From CAYRES01 sp964423425 (GTDB lineage Bacteria; Actinomycetota; Thermoleophilia; RBG-16-64-13), in assembly GCA_964423425.1 (NCBI GenBank), contig CAYRES010000010.1, positions 1-64,000 on the forward strand: a stretch of DNA of 64,000 bases, written 5' to 3'. Shown here one piece after another: positions 23,517-31,489 of the stretch (positions within the stretch are counted from its first letter, which is position 1; each line of letters starts with the position of its first letter). The position numbers and the translations under genes were made by a program. The notes beneath the pieces are model-generated. The model saw only the letters and a list, made by a program, of their open reading frames with translations. It ran no database searches and had not been told where the DNA came from.

Positions 23517-26105
23517 TCAGCGCACCACGAAGTTCACCAGTTTGCCTGGGACCACTATCTCCTTCACCAGTGCCTTGCCCGCGATATGCCGCTCGACACC
23601 CGCAAGGGTCTTCGCGGCCGCCAGTATCTCGTCCTTGCCGGCGTCCTTGGCCACCGCGAGACGGTCGCGCACCTTGCCGTTGACCTGCACGGCGATCTCG
23701 ACCGTGTCGTGCTCGAGCAACCGTGGGTCGGCGGAAGGCCAAGGCTCGTCCCAGATGGCGCTGCCGCCCATCATCTCCCACAGCTCGGCGCACATGTGAG
23801 GAGCGAAAGGTTCGAGTAAGCGTACCAACGTGACCACCGTCTCGGCCATCACCCGGCCACCCACCTTGGTGCGAAGCCAGACGGCGTCACCCTGCCGGGC
23901 GGCGATCGCCTCGTTGTTGAGCTCCATGATGGCGGCAAGTGCCGTATTGAAGTGAAAACGCTCCTCTATGTCGACCGTGACCTTGTCGATGGTCTGATTG
24001 GTCTTGACCAAGAGCACCCGCGCCTCGGCAGGCAGTTCGGCCGCATCGATACCCGAGCCCGCCGGACCTCTCGAGCGGAGGGCACCCGCCGGCAGCCCCG
24101 CCTCCAGGCACTCGCATACGAGCCGCCACACCCGATTCAGGAACCGGTTGACGCCCTCGATGCCGCGGTCGTGCCACTCGGCGTCGCTCTCCGCCGGACC
24201 CATGAACAACACGTAGCTCCTCAGGGAGTCGGCTCCGTACCGGGCCACGTGCTCGTCGGGGTTGACAACATTGCCCTTCGACTTCGACATCTTAGCGCCC
24301 TTGTAGTAAATCATGCCCTGGGTGAACAGGTTGCGGAACGGCTCCTCGAAGCCCACCAGCCCCAAGTCGTAGAGCACCTTGCAGAAGAAACGCGAGTACA
24401 TGAGGTGTAGGATGGCGTGCTCCACTCCACCGATGTACTGGTCGACGGGCAGCCAGAAGTCGACGGCGTCACGGTCGAAGGCCACGTCATCACGCCGGGG
24501 CGAAGCGTACCGAAGGAAGTACCACGACGAGTCGACGAAGGTGTCCATGGTATCGGTCTCCCGCCGACCGGGCCCCCCGCAGGTAGGACAGGTGGTGTTG
24601 ACCCAATCTTCGGCGGCGGCCAGCGGTGACCGACCTTTCGGAGCGTAGTCACTCACGTCCGGCAGCAGCACGGGGAGGTCTTCGTGCGGTACAGGGACCT
24701 CCCCACACTCGTCGCAGTACACGATGGGAATGGGCGCACCCCAGTAACGCTGCCGCGAGAGAAGCCAGTCGCGCAACTTGTAGTTGACGGCGAAGTCGGC
24801 CTTGCCCTGACCTTTGAGCCATTCGGTGATCGCACGAATGGCCTCGTCCTTGGGCAGCCCGTTGAACCGGCCGCTGTTGACCAATACGCCGTCCCCGGTG
24901 TACGCCTCGGTGAGCTCACCCGCGGCATCCTTGCACTCTACCGGGCTCTCGATGACCTCGATGACGGGCAGGCCGTACTTCTTGGCGAAGGCGAAGTCGC
25001 GCTCGTCGTGGGCGGGGACCGCCATGATGGCTCCCGTACCGTACTCCATGAGCACGTAGTCGGCCACATAGATGGGGATCAGTTCGGCGTTCACCGGGTT
25101 GACCGCGTAGCGGCCGGTGAAGACCCCAGTCTTCTCCTTCTCGAGGCTCGAACGCTCAATGGAGGAGGTGTTCATGGCCCGCCGCACGTAGGCGTTCACT
25201 TCCTCTTCCTGTGTGGTACCCGCCACCAGATCGGCAACCAGCGGGTGTTCCGGAGCCAGAATGAAGAAGGTAGCCCCGAAGAGCGTGTCGGGACGGGTGG
25301 TGAAGACCGTGATCTCCTCACCGGCCAGATGATCGCAGGCCGCGCAGCACCCGGCTGCATCGGCCAACGGTGCGATGGTGAAGGTGACATTGCCGCCGAC
25401 GGACTTGCCTATCCAGTTGCGCTGCATGGTGATGACCCGCTCCGGCCATGAGTCGAGCTTGTCGAAATCCTGCAGCAGGCGTTCGGCGTACTCGGTGATG
25501 CGGAAGAACCACTGCTCGAGCTTCTTGGCCTCCACCGGCGAGTCGCACCGCTCACACCCGCCGTCGATCACCTGTTCGTTGGCGAGTACGGTCTGGCAGG
25601 AGGGGCACCAGTTGACCGGAGCCGCCTTCTTGTAGGCGAGGCCCCGCTCGTAGAACTGTATGAACAGCCACTGGGTCCACTTGTAGTATTCCGGGCGGCA
25701 GGTAGCGAGCTCCCTGCTCCAATCGATGGAGACGCCCAGACGCTTGAGTTGCCGATTGATGGTGGTCATGGCCCGTTCGGTGAGTACGGCCGGGTGTTCC
25801 CCGGTCTGTATGGCCACGTTCTCGGCGTTCAGGCCAAAGGCGTCGTACCCCATGGGATGGAGCACCCGCCGCCCCTGGTGGCGGCGGAAGCGGGCCACCA
25901 CGTCGCCCATGGTGTAGTTCTTGACATGCCCCATGTGCGCACTGCCCGAGGGATAGGGGAACATCTCCAGCACGTAGGTGGACGCAGGCACCCGGCCGGA
26001 AGCCAACTCCTGGGCCGTGGGGTTGGCCACCTCGAAAGTCCGTTCCCTCGCCCACACCTCCTGCCACTTGGTTTCGATCTCCTCCGGACTGTACGAGCGT
26101 GCCAT
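23517..26105 (-). CDS. leuS: Leucyl-tRNA synthetase
   Basis: Class Ia synthetase charging tRNA-Leu. The 862-residue length is normal. The HIGH motif reads HMGH in YPSGSAHMGHVKNY near residue 49, KMSKS is in GAKMSKSKGNVVNPDE near 600, and a CP1 editing domain with the Thr-rich motif TTRPDTLFGATFF lies near 260. Two zinc-ribbon-like Cys pairs are seen (CPSC..CERC, and CDEC..CPTCGG). The tRNA-binding C-terminal domain ends in VPGKLVNFVVR. ATG 26105 follows AAAGGAATGG; the open frame 49 codons upstream is leader. It is preceded by a 180-base leader containing a strong hairpin, and followed closely by the EamA transporter gene. A tRNA-Leu gene occurs elsewhere in the window at 49295. Confidence 0.97.
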   Translation of the reverse strand: MARSYSPEEIETKWQEVWARERTFEVANPTAQELASGRVPASTYVLEMFPYPSGSAHMGHVKNYTMGDVVARFRRHQGRRVLHPMGYDAFGLNAENVAIQTGEHPAVLTERAMTTINRQLKRLGVSIDWSRELATCRPEYYKWTQWLFIQFYERGLAYKKAAPVNWCPSCQTVLANEQVIDGGCERCDSPVEAKKLEQWFFRITEYAERLLQDFDKLDSWPERVITMQRNWIGKSVGGNVTFTIAPLADAAGCCAACDHLAGEEITVFTTRPDTLFGATFFILAPEHPLVADLVAGTTQEEEVNAYVRRAMNTSSIERSSLEKEKTGVFTGRYAVNPVNAELIPIYVADYVLMEYGTGAIMAVPAHDERDFAFAKKYGLPVIEVIESPVECKDAAGELTEAYTGDGVLVNSGRFNGLPKDEAIRAITEWLKGQGKADFAVNYKLRDWLLSRQRYWGAPIPIVYCDECGEVPVPHEDLPVLLPDVSDYAPKGRSPLAAAEDWVNTTCPTCGGPGRRETDTMDTFVDSSWYFLRYASPRRDDVAFDRDAVDFWLPVDQYIGGVEHAILHLMYSRFFCKVLYDLGLVGFEEPFRNLFTQGMIYYKGAKMSKSKGNVVNPDEHVARYGADSLRSYVLFMGPAESDAEWHDRGIEGVNRFLNRVWRLVCECLEAGLPAGALRSRGPAGSGIDAAELPAEARVLLVKTNQTIDKVTVDIEERFHFNTALAAIMELNNEAIAARQGDAVWLRTKVGGRVMAETVVTLVRLLEPFAPHMCAELWEMMGGSAIWDEPWPSADPRLLEHDTVEIAVQVNGKVRDRLAVAKDAGKDEILAAAKTLAGVERHIAGKALVKEIVVPGKLVNFVVR

Positions 26106-26171
26106 AGTCCATTCCTTTCGCGCCTTCAAGCGGGTGAATCGCTCTGCAGGGATGCTACGAGCCGCACACGT

Positions 26172-26206
26172 GACGGGGCGCGCCGCGCATGCGGCCGCGC
26201 CCCGTC
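26172..26206 (-). promoter_or_regulatory. Hairpin in the leuS leader
   Basis: GACGGGGCGCG (26172-26182) pairs with CGCGCCCCGTC (26196-26206); an inner CCGC-GCAT-GCGG extends the stem to 15 bp with one bulge. It is about 65 bases upstream of the leuS start. No T-run follows. A regulatory leader role is possible, but I could not establish T-box features. Confidence 0.4.
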
Positions 26207-26288
26207 CACATCGCGCCTGCCTATTGTAGAGACTAAGCGGTCCGGTAGCCACACCTCGGTTCCCGCCGGGAACCGTTCAGCAGGAGCT

Positions 26289-26393
26289 TCAGCCTCCGCC
26301 CCACCCGCCTCCACCGTCCCGCCGGTTGCGGGCGGAGAGGAACAACAGGCCCAGCAAGAGCACAATGATCACGATGATAATCAACGTTTCCAT
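26289..26393 (-). CDS. 34-residue membrane peptide downstream of uvrB
   Basis: A tiny ORF starting 15 bases after the uvrB stop. It encodes METLIIIVIIVLLLGLLFLS, then ARNRRD and a Gly/Trp tail. This is one clean transmembrane helix with positive residues on its C-terminal side, which predicts N-out/C-in orientation. Composition is so unlike a random GC-rich frame (ten Ile/Leu/Val in a row region) that it is probably real. The ribosome-binding site is weak (AGTAGGG). I do not recognise a family; glycine-ended single-helix peptides are common in actinobacteria. Confidence 0.6.
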   Translation of the reverse strand: METLIIIVIIVLLLGLLFLSARNRRDGGGGWGGG

Positions 26394-26407
26394 GCGGTAA
26401 CTATACC

Positions 26408-28435
26408 CTACTGGGTATCTACCTGCCTGCGCGCCGTCCTCAGCTCCTCGGCAAGATCGCGGATCTGATCGCGAAGCAGAGCCGCATACTCGAAACGAAG
26501 CTCTTCGGCCGCAGCGAACATCTCCTCCTCGAGTTCGGCCATAAGAGCCTGTATCTCCTCGGGACCCATATCCCGGCCGTCTCGGTCCTGCCAGCGCGGC
26601 CGCTCCTTGTAGGGAGTGATCTCGGCGATACCCAGGAGCTGCGTGATGTCGGACACCCCCTTCACGATGGTGGCCGGAGTGATGCCGTGCACCTCGTTGA
26701 AACGAACCTGGGCCTCACGGCGCCGGTCGGTCTCGCGGAGCGCGGTCTCCATCGACTGGGTCGTGGTGTCGGCATACATGATGACGCGGCCATCTGCATT
26801 ACGCGCCGCCCTCCCGATGGTCTGCACGAGAGAGGTGGTTCCGCGGAGGAAGCCCTCTTTGTCGGCATCGAGAATGGCGACCAGCGTCACTTCGGGCAGG
26901 TCCAAGCCTTCCCGCAGCAGATTGATACCCACCAAGACGTCGAACTCCCCCAGGCGCAGGTCGCGCACCAGCCGGATGCGATCGAGGGTGTCGACCTCAG
27001 AGTGCAGGTAGCGCACGCGGAAACCCATCTCGGCCAAGTAGTCGGTCAGGTCTTCAGCCATCTTCTTGGTGAGCGTGGTGACCAGGGTACGCTCCCCCTT
27101 CCCGGCCCGGACCCTGATCTCATTCATGAGGTCGTCTATCTGGTGGCGCGTGGGGCGGACTTCCACCAGAGGTTCGACGAGACCCGTGGGGCGGACCAGC
27201 TGCTCAACAACCTGCGAGGAGACCGAGAGTTCCCAGTCTCCGGGAGTGGCCGAGACGAAGACCGCTTGGTGCACCTTCTCTATGAACTCCTCGAAGCGAA
27301 GTGGACGGTTGTCGAGGGCGGAGGGCAGCCTGAAGCCGTGTTCCACGAGAGACAGCTTGCGGCTACGGTCACCGTGGTACATACCGTGCAGCTGCGGGAC
27401 GGTCATATGGCTCTCGTCGATGAGTACCAGGAAGTCGTCGGGAAAGTAGTCGAGCAAGGTGTGCGGAGGCTCTCCGGGTCCACGGCCGTCCAGAATGCGG
27501 GAGTAGTTCTCGATGCCGCTACAGTAGCCGATCTCTCTCAGCATCTCCATGTCGTATTGCGTACGCTGCCTCAGCCGGTAGGCCTCGAGTTGCTTGCCTT
27601 GACCGGTGAGTTCGACCACCCGTTCCTCGAGTTCCTCCCCAATCAGGCGGACCGCCCGCTCGATGCCCTCGTCCGTGGTCACGAAATGAGTGGCAGGATA
27701 GACGGCCACATTGGCCAGGGTACCCTTCACCTCTTGCGTGAGGGGGTCGATGATGCTTATCTCCTCGATCTCGTCACCCCACATGCGCACGCGCAGGGCG
27801 ACATCCTCGTACGCAGGCCACACCTCGAAGCTCTCGCCCCGTACGCGAAACTTCCCCCGGGCGAAGGCGACGTCGTTGCGCTCATAATGTATGGACACCA
27901 GTTTGCGCAGCACGTCATCCCGGTCCACCACCTCCCCCTGGCGCAGCAACACCACCTGCCGCAGATACTCTTCCGGAGACCCCAGGCCGTAGATACAGGA
28001 CACAGACGCCACCACCACCACGTCATCGCGCATGAGAAGGCTGCTGGTGGTGGAGTGGCGCAGCCGATCGATCTCCTCGTTGATGGAGGAGTCCTTCTCG
28101 ATGTACGTGTCGGTGGCGGGAACGTAGGCTTCCGGCTGGTAGTAATCGTAGTAGGAGACGAAGTACTCCACTGCGTTGTCGGGCAGGAACTCTCTGAACT
28201 CGTTGCACAGCTGCGCGGCGAGAGTCTTGTTGTGGGCGATGACCAGGGTCGGTTTCGCCGCCCGGGCAATGATATTGGCCATGGTGAAGGTCTTGCCCGA
28301 GCCGGTGACGCCGAGGAGGGTCTGAAAGCGATAGCCACGCTTCAAGCCAGAAGCCATGCCCTCTATGGCTTCTGGTTGGTCACCACGGGGTTCGTAGCCT
28401 GCCTTCAAGCGGAAGTCAGCCACACCCACGCTCAT
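26408..28435 (-). CDS. uvrB: UvrABC system protein B
   Basis: DNA-damage-recognition helicase-like subunit of nucleotide excision repair; loaded by UvrA, it opens the duplex and recruits UvrC. All marks are present in 675 residues: Walker A GVTGSGKTFT near 45, the beta-hairpin YYDYYQPEAYVPATDTYIEKD region near 95 that inserts between strands, DEXX-type DESHMTVPQLHGM near 345, helicase motifs V-VI (INLLREGLDLPE, QTIGRAARN), and the C-terminal UVR motif (FAAAEELRFEYAALLRDQI) that binds UvrC. Its start is overlapped by the end of the lytic transglycosylase gene upstream (4 bases), so these are coupled. Confidence 0.97.
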   Translation of the reverse strand: MSVGVADFRLKAGYEPRGDQPEAIEGMASGLKRGYRFQTLLGVTGSGKTFTMANIIARAAKPTLVIAHNKTLAAQLCNEFREFLPDNAVEYFVSYYDYYQPEAYVPATDTYIEKDSSINEEIDRLRHSTTSSLLMRDDVVVVASVSCIYGLGSPEEYLRQVVLLRQGEVVDRDDVLRKLVSIHYERNDVAFARGKFRVRGESFEVWPAYEDVALRVRMWGDEIEEISIIDPLTQEVKGTLANVAVYPATHFVTTDEGIERAVRLIGEELEERVVELTGQGKQLEAYRLRQRTQYDMEMLREIGYCSGIENYSRILDGRGPGEPPHTLLDYFPDDFLVLIDESHMTVPQLHGMYHGDRSRKLSLVEHGFRLPSALDNRPLRFEEFIEKVHQAVFVSATPGDWELSVSSQVVEQLVRPTGLVEPLVEVRPTRHQIDDLMNEIRVRAGKGERTLVTTLTKKMAEDLTDYLAEMGFRVRYLHSEVDTLDRIRLVRDLRLGEFDVLVGINLLREGLDLPEVTLVAILDADKEGFLRGTTSLVQTIGRAARNADGRVIMYADTTTQSMETALRETDRRREAQVRFNEVHGITPATIVKGVSDITQLLGIAEITPYKERPRWQDRDGRDMGPEEIQALMAELEEEMFAAAEELRFEYAALLRDQIRDLAEELRTARRQVDTQ

Positions 28436-29055
28436 TTCTGCCGGTTCTCGAACACATACGGATAGATCCTCCGGTACAGAGCTTCATAGTGCTTCACCCG
28501 CTCGACAAAGGCCTTGGTTTCGGGAAAAGGGATGTCACCGGCTGCGAGCGAGGTGGAAGACGAATCCTGCAGCCAGGAAGCCACCGCCGTATGGCCGGCG
28601 TTGTAAGCGGCGAGAGAGACCGAGACGTCGCCGTCGAACCTGTCCAACAGAAACCGCAGGTAGTAGCAGCCCAGTCGCACGTTATCCAAAGGATCCTCGA
28701 GGTCCGGTTCGCTGGGCCCCTCCCAATCGGGACGCGTCACAATCCAGTGGGCGGTGTTGGGCATGAGCTGCATAAGACCGCGGGCCCCCGCACGAGACCT
28801 TGCCCGGGCACCGAACCCGCTCTCCGCCTTCACCACCGCCAGCACGAGATACGGATCGAGATCGAACTCCGCTGCCGCCCGGCCAATCTCGTCCAGGTAG
28901 TCGACCGGGTACGCGACCCGGGCGACACCCGGAGGCAGGCCTTCGGTCAACCACAGGGCCACCCCAGCCAGCACCGCCGCGGCAGCCACAAAGAGAACGA
29001 GGGCGAGGGCGATACCCCCGGCCTGCGGGCCTGTAGACCTAAGCCGCCGGCTCAC
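28432..29055 (-). CDS. Lytic transglycosylase (SLT domain), membrane-anchored
   Basis: Cell-wall enzyme that cleaves the MurNAc-GlcNAc bond. A signal-anchor helix (GIALALVLFVAAAAVLAGVALWL, about residues 14-36) precedes an SLT/goose-lysozyme domain. The catalytic Glu is in VKAESGFGARARS near residue 80, followed by the family GARGLMQLMP motif, the YNAGHTAVASW block, and FPETKAFVERVKHYEALY at the end, as in MltC/Slt70-like enzymes. The 207-residue size matches actinobacterial and Firmicute relatives that lie between coaE and uvrB. Stop overlaps the uvrB start; coaE lies 15 bases upstream. Confidence 0.92.
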   Translation of the reverse strand: MSRRLRSTGPQAGGIALALVLFVAAAAVLAGVALWLTEGLPPGVARVAYPVDYLDEIGRAAAEFDLDPYLVLAVVKAESGFGARARSRAGARGLMQLMPNTAHWIVTRPDWEGPSEPDLEDPLDNVRLGCYYLRFLLDRFDGDVSVSLAAYNAGHTAVASWLQDSSSTSLAAGDIPFPETKAFVERVKHYEALYRRIYPYVFENRQK

Positions 29056-29070
29056 CCCGAAGGCACACGC

Positions 29071-29772
29071 CTATCCGCACGAGCCGTCGAGGCCGATGCG
29101 GCATGAATCGCCGGTGGCCATGGCCTTCGCCCGGTTGTAGACGGATTGCACGAAGTAACGCAGCTCCTCGATGCCTGCATCGTTGATGTAATGCATATCG
29201 GCGGCGGCGATGCGCTGGCCGGATGTCACCCGCCGGCGCTCGAGGCCCATCATGGTCGCCTCGTCGAATTTGCCCGCAGACCTCTGGAGTCGAACGCCGA
29301 ACGGCGCCTCGATGGTGACCACCAGATCATAGCGGCCCTGGAACCCTCCCTCAACCAGCAGGGGGACCTCACACACGAGCACGGTGCCGGGGGGCGAGGT
29401 CTGCATGCGCCTCATTCGTTCCTGGGCCACCTGCGGGTTGACGAAGTTCTCCAGCCAGATGAGGTCTTTGCGGTCCTTCACCACGCGCTGACGGAGGAGC
29501 TTCCTGTCGACCTCCCCATCGGGCCCGAAGATGTAGGGACCGAAATGGCTGCGCAGGGCCTGCTTCACGTCTGGGCGCCGATAGAGCTCGTGGACGTACT
29601 CATCGGCTGAGAAGGTGGCAGAGCCCAGTTCCTCGAACATGTGCAAAGCCGTACTCTTGCCGGCGGCCGTTCCTCCGGTGAGACCGACCACCACGGCCCG
29701 GTCACGAATCACGGCAGGCTCTGCCTGCTGCGCTACACTCTCGCCCTTGCGTTCTTCTCCGAACTCAACCAT
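29071..29772 (-). CDS. coaE: Dephospho-CoA kinase
   Basis: Last step of coenzyme A synthesis: ATP-dependent phosphorylation of the 3'-OH of dephospho-CoA. The P-loop GLTGGTAAGKST is near residue 30, with the following FSADEYVHELY block equivalent to the Asp-containing DAD region, then VVKDRKDLIWLENFVNPQV and VPLLVEGGFQGRYDLVV, the CoA-domain and lid parts. FSADEY rather than the usual DADxI is slightly divergent. The 233-residue product carries an N-terminal extension before the P-loop; start ATG follows GGGGAGGG five bases upstream, so it is probably real. A conserved neighbour pair with uvrB in many Gram-positive genomes. Confidence 0.92.
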   Translation of the reverse strand: MVEFGEERKGESVAQQAEPAVIRDRAVVVGLTGGTAAGKSTALHMFEELGSATFSADEYVHELYRRPDVKQALRSHFGPYIFGPDGEVDRKLLRQRVVKDRKDLIWLENFVNPQVAQERMRRMQTSPPGTVLVCEVPLLVEGGFQGRYDLVVTIEAPFGVRLQRSAGKFDEATMMGLERRRVTSGQRIAAADMHYINDAGIEELRYFVQSVYNRAKAMATGDSCRIGLDGSCG

Positions 29773-29828
29773 AGGAGCCCTCCCCCGAGTCCCGTGCTGG
29801 AAGTGATTCCATTCTATCCGTTTTGAGC

Positions 29829-29863
29829 CGAAAGAGGAGGCGCCTCAGGCGCCTCCTCTTTCG
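29829..29863. terminator. Terminator between rpsA and coaE
   Basis: Perfect 16-bp stem (29829-29844 with 29848-29863), 3-base loop TCA. On the minus strand it follows rpsA and would end its transcript. AAAG/CTTT at the stem ends gives a short T-run. Confidence 0.85.
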
Positions 29864-29899
29864 CTACATAGCTCGCCATACACTGTAGTACCCGGCACC

Positions 29900-31348
29900 C
29901 TAGTCGGCGGAACCTTCCTCGGTCTCTTCCTCTTCGGGAGGTACATCCACCGCTTCCGGTGTGGACGCTTCCGGCTCACCGCCAGCATCGGCTTCAGACG
30001 CGGGCTGCTCTACGGCAGTCGGGGGTTCCTCACCGGCATCCGGCGTCCCGCCGGCTTCACCGGCCTCTTCGGGGAAATCGACCGGCTCGGCCGAGTCACT
30101 CACGAACTCAGCCGCAACCGCCTCTTCACCCTCGGCAGCCTCTTCGCCTTCGGCAGCCTCTTCACCCTCGGCAGCCTCTGCCGCCAGCGCCGCTTCACGC
30201 TCGGCCAAGGCGTCCTCATGGATGCGATACTCAGGTTCGAGCCGCTTGAGACTCAGGGACAAGCGACGTCGATCGGGGTCGAGTTCGATGATCTTGGCGT
30301 TGATCTCCTGGCCCACGTGAAGGATCTCGGAGGGCTCCTCAACGTGGTGTTGCGCCAATTCTGAGATATGGATGAGACCCTCCACACCCTCTTCGATCTC
30401 GACGAAGGCACCGAAGGACACGAGTTTGGTGACCCGGCCGTGAACGATCTCGTTGACCTGGCGGTTCTCAAAGACCTCTTGCCACGGGTCTTTCTGCGTC
30501 TGCTTGAGACCCAGCGAGATGCGCTGGCGGTCGCGGTCGATGTCGAGCACCTTCACGCTGACCTTCTTGCCGATCTCCAGAACCTCGGAGGGGTGATTCA
30601 CGTGGCTCCAAGAGAGCTCGGAGATATGGATGAGGCCGTCGATGCCCTCGAGATCGACAAAGGCTCCGAAGTCGACGATATTGGAGACCGTGCCCGTGAC
30701 CAGATCGCCCACACTCATGCTGTCGAGGATCTGCTCGCGCACACCACGCCTCTCCTCCTCCAGCACGGCGCGCCGGCTCAAGACGACGTTGTTCCGGAAG
30801 CGATTCAGTTCGATGACACGACACTGCAGGGACTGACCGAGAAACTCCTCGAGATCGGCCACCCGCCGTATATCGACCAGTGAAGCGGGCAGGAAACCGC
30901 GTACACCCAAATCGAGGATGAGACCGCCCTTGACCACCTCGATGACGGACCCCTCCACCGGGGTACCTTCCTCAGCAGCCTTCTCGATGCGCTGCCACGC
31001 CCGTTCGAACCGGGCTCTCTTCTTCGACAGGATGAGCCGCCCGTCGGCGTCCTCCTTGGTCAGAACCAAGGCGTCGACCACGTCGCCGAGCGACACTTCG
31101 TCGTCCGGATCGACCGACTTCTTGATGGAGAGCTCATTGACGGGGATCACACCCTCGCTCTTGTAGCCTATGTCGACCAAGACTTCGTCTTTGTCGACAC
31201 GAACGACGGTGCCGGTGACGATGTCGCCCTCCTCGAATGTCACCATGGTGGCGTCGTAGTTGGGGACCATCTGGCCGTCGACCTCGATCATGAGGTCTTG
31301 GCCTCCCATCAGGGTCTGCGCGTTGTCGTCGAGTTGTTGGTCAGGCAT
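29900..31348 (-). CDS. rpsA: 30S ribosomal protein S1
   Basis: RNA-binding ribosomal protein that helps mRNA onto the 30S subunit. Four S1 OB-fold domains are visible at about residues 33-105, 120-190, 208-277 and 293-365; the last two carry the clear GFV-type motifs VDFGAFVDLEGIDGLIHIS and VSFGAFVEIEEGVEGLIHIS. Four domains is the actinobacterial and Firmicute form, not the six of E. coli. The last 90 residues are very acidic, with three tandem copies of an AEGEEA hexapeptide (18-bp DNA repeats near 30125-30185), then an Asp/Glu/Pro/Ala tail. ATG 31348 follows GAGGAGG. A good promoter lies at 31402-31439. Confidence 0.96.
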   Translation of the reverse strand: MPDQQLDDNAQTLMGGQDLMIEVDGQMVPNYDATMVTFEEGDIVTGTVVRVDKDEVLVDIGYKSEGVIPVNELSIKKSVDPDDEVSLGDVVDALVLTKEDADGRLILSKKRARFERAWQRIEKAAEEGTPVEGSVIEVVKGGLILDLGVRGFLPASLVDIRRVADLEEFLGQSLQCRVIELNRFRNNVVLSRRAVLEEERRGVREQILDSMSVGDLVTGTVSNIVDFGAFVDLEGIDGLIHISELSWSHVNHPSEVLEIGKKVSVKVLDIDRDRQRISLGLKQTQKDPWQEVFENRQVNEIVHGRVTKLVSFGAFVEIEEGVEGLIHISELAQHHVEEPSEILHVGQEINAKIIELDPDRRRLSLSLKRLEPEYRIHEDALAEREAALAAEAAEGEEAAEGEEAAEGEEAVAAEFVSDSAEPVDFPEEAGEAGGTPDAGEEPPTAVEQPASEADAGGEPEASTPEAVDVPPEEEETEEGSAD

Positions 31349-31401
31349 GTAGTTTCTATTCCTCCTCGAAAAAAATTGCGCGAGTCTACTTCTCGTCTCG
31401 C

Positions 31402-31439
31402 ACTAGCGGCTAGTATACCTGCGAGCCGACTAAAAGCAA
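31402..31439 (-). promoter_or_regulatory. rpsA promoter with inverted repeat over the -10
   Basis: Read on the minus strand: TTGCTT (31439-31434), 16-base spacer, TATACT (31417-31412). The inverted repeat ACTAG-CGG-CTAGT (31402-31414) overlaps the end of the -10 and the likely start point, so it could be an operator. A T-rich stretch and GAGGAGG follow before the ATG. Confidence 0.6.
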
Positions 31440-31489
31440 CTTCTTCGTGCATACATGCCAGCCGTCCGTTCGGCCCCCACAGGTCGGAT

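Noticed and set aside
26106..26288. T-box riboswitch upstream of leuS
   Set aside because: The T-box core AGGGTGGnACCGCG is not present; only a loose resemblance. Kept as a low-level hypothesis, not a feature.
26687..28465. 592-codon plus-strand frame opposite uvrB
   Set aside because: Shadow of uvrB; no recognisable domain and no ribosome-binding site.
30117..30185. CRISPR-like short repeats
   Set aside because: They are in-frame 18-bp coding repeats of rpsA with no spacers. No CRISPR array or cas gene was seen anywhere in the window.
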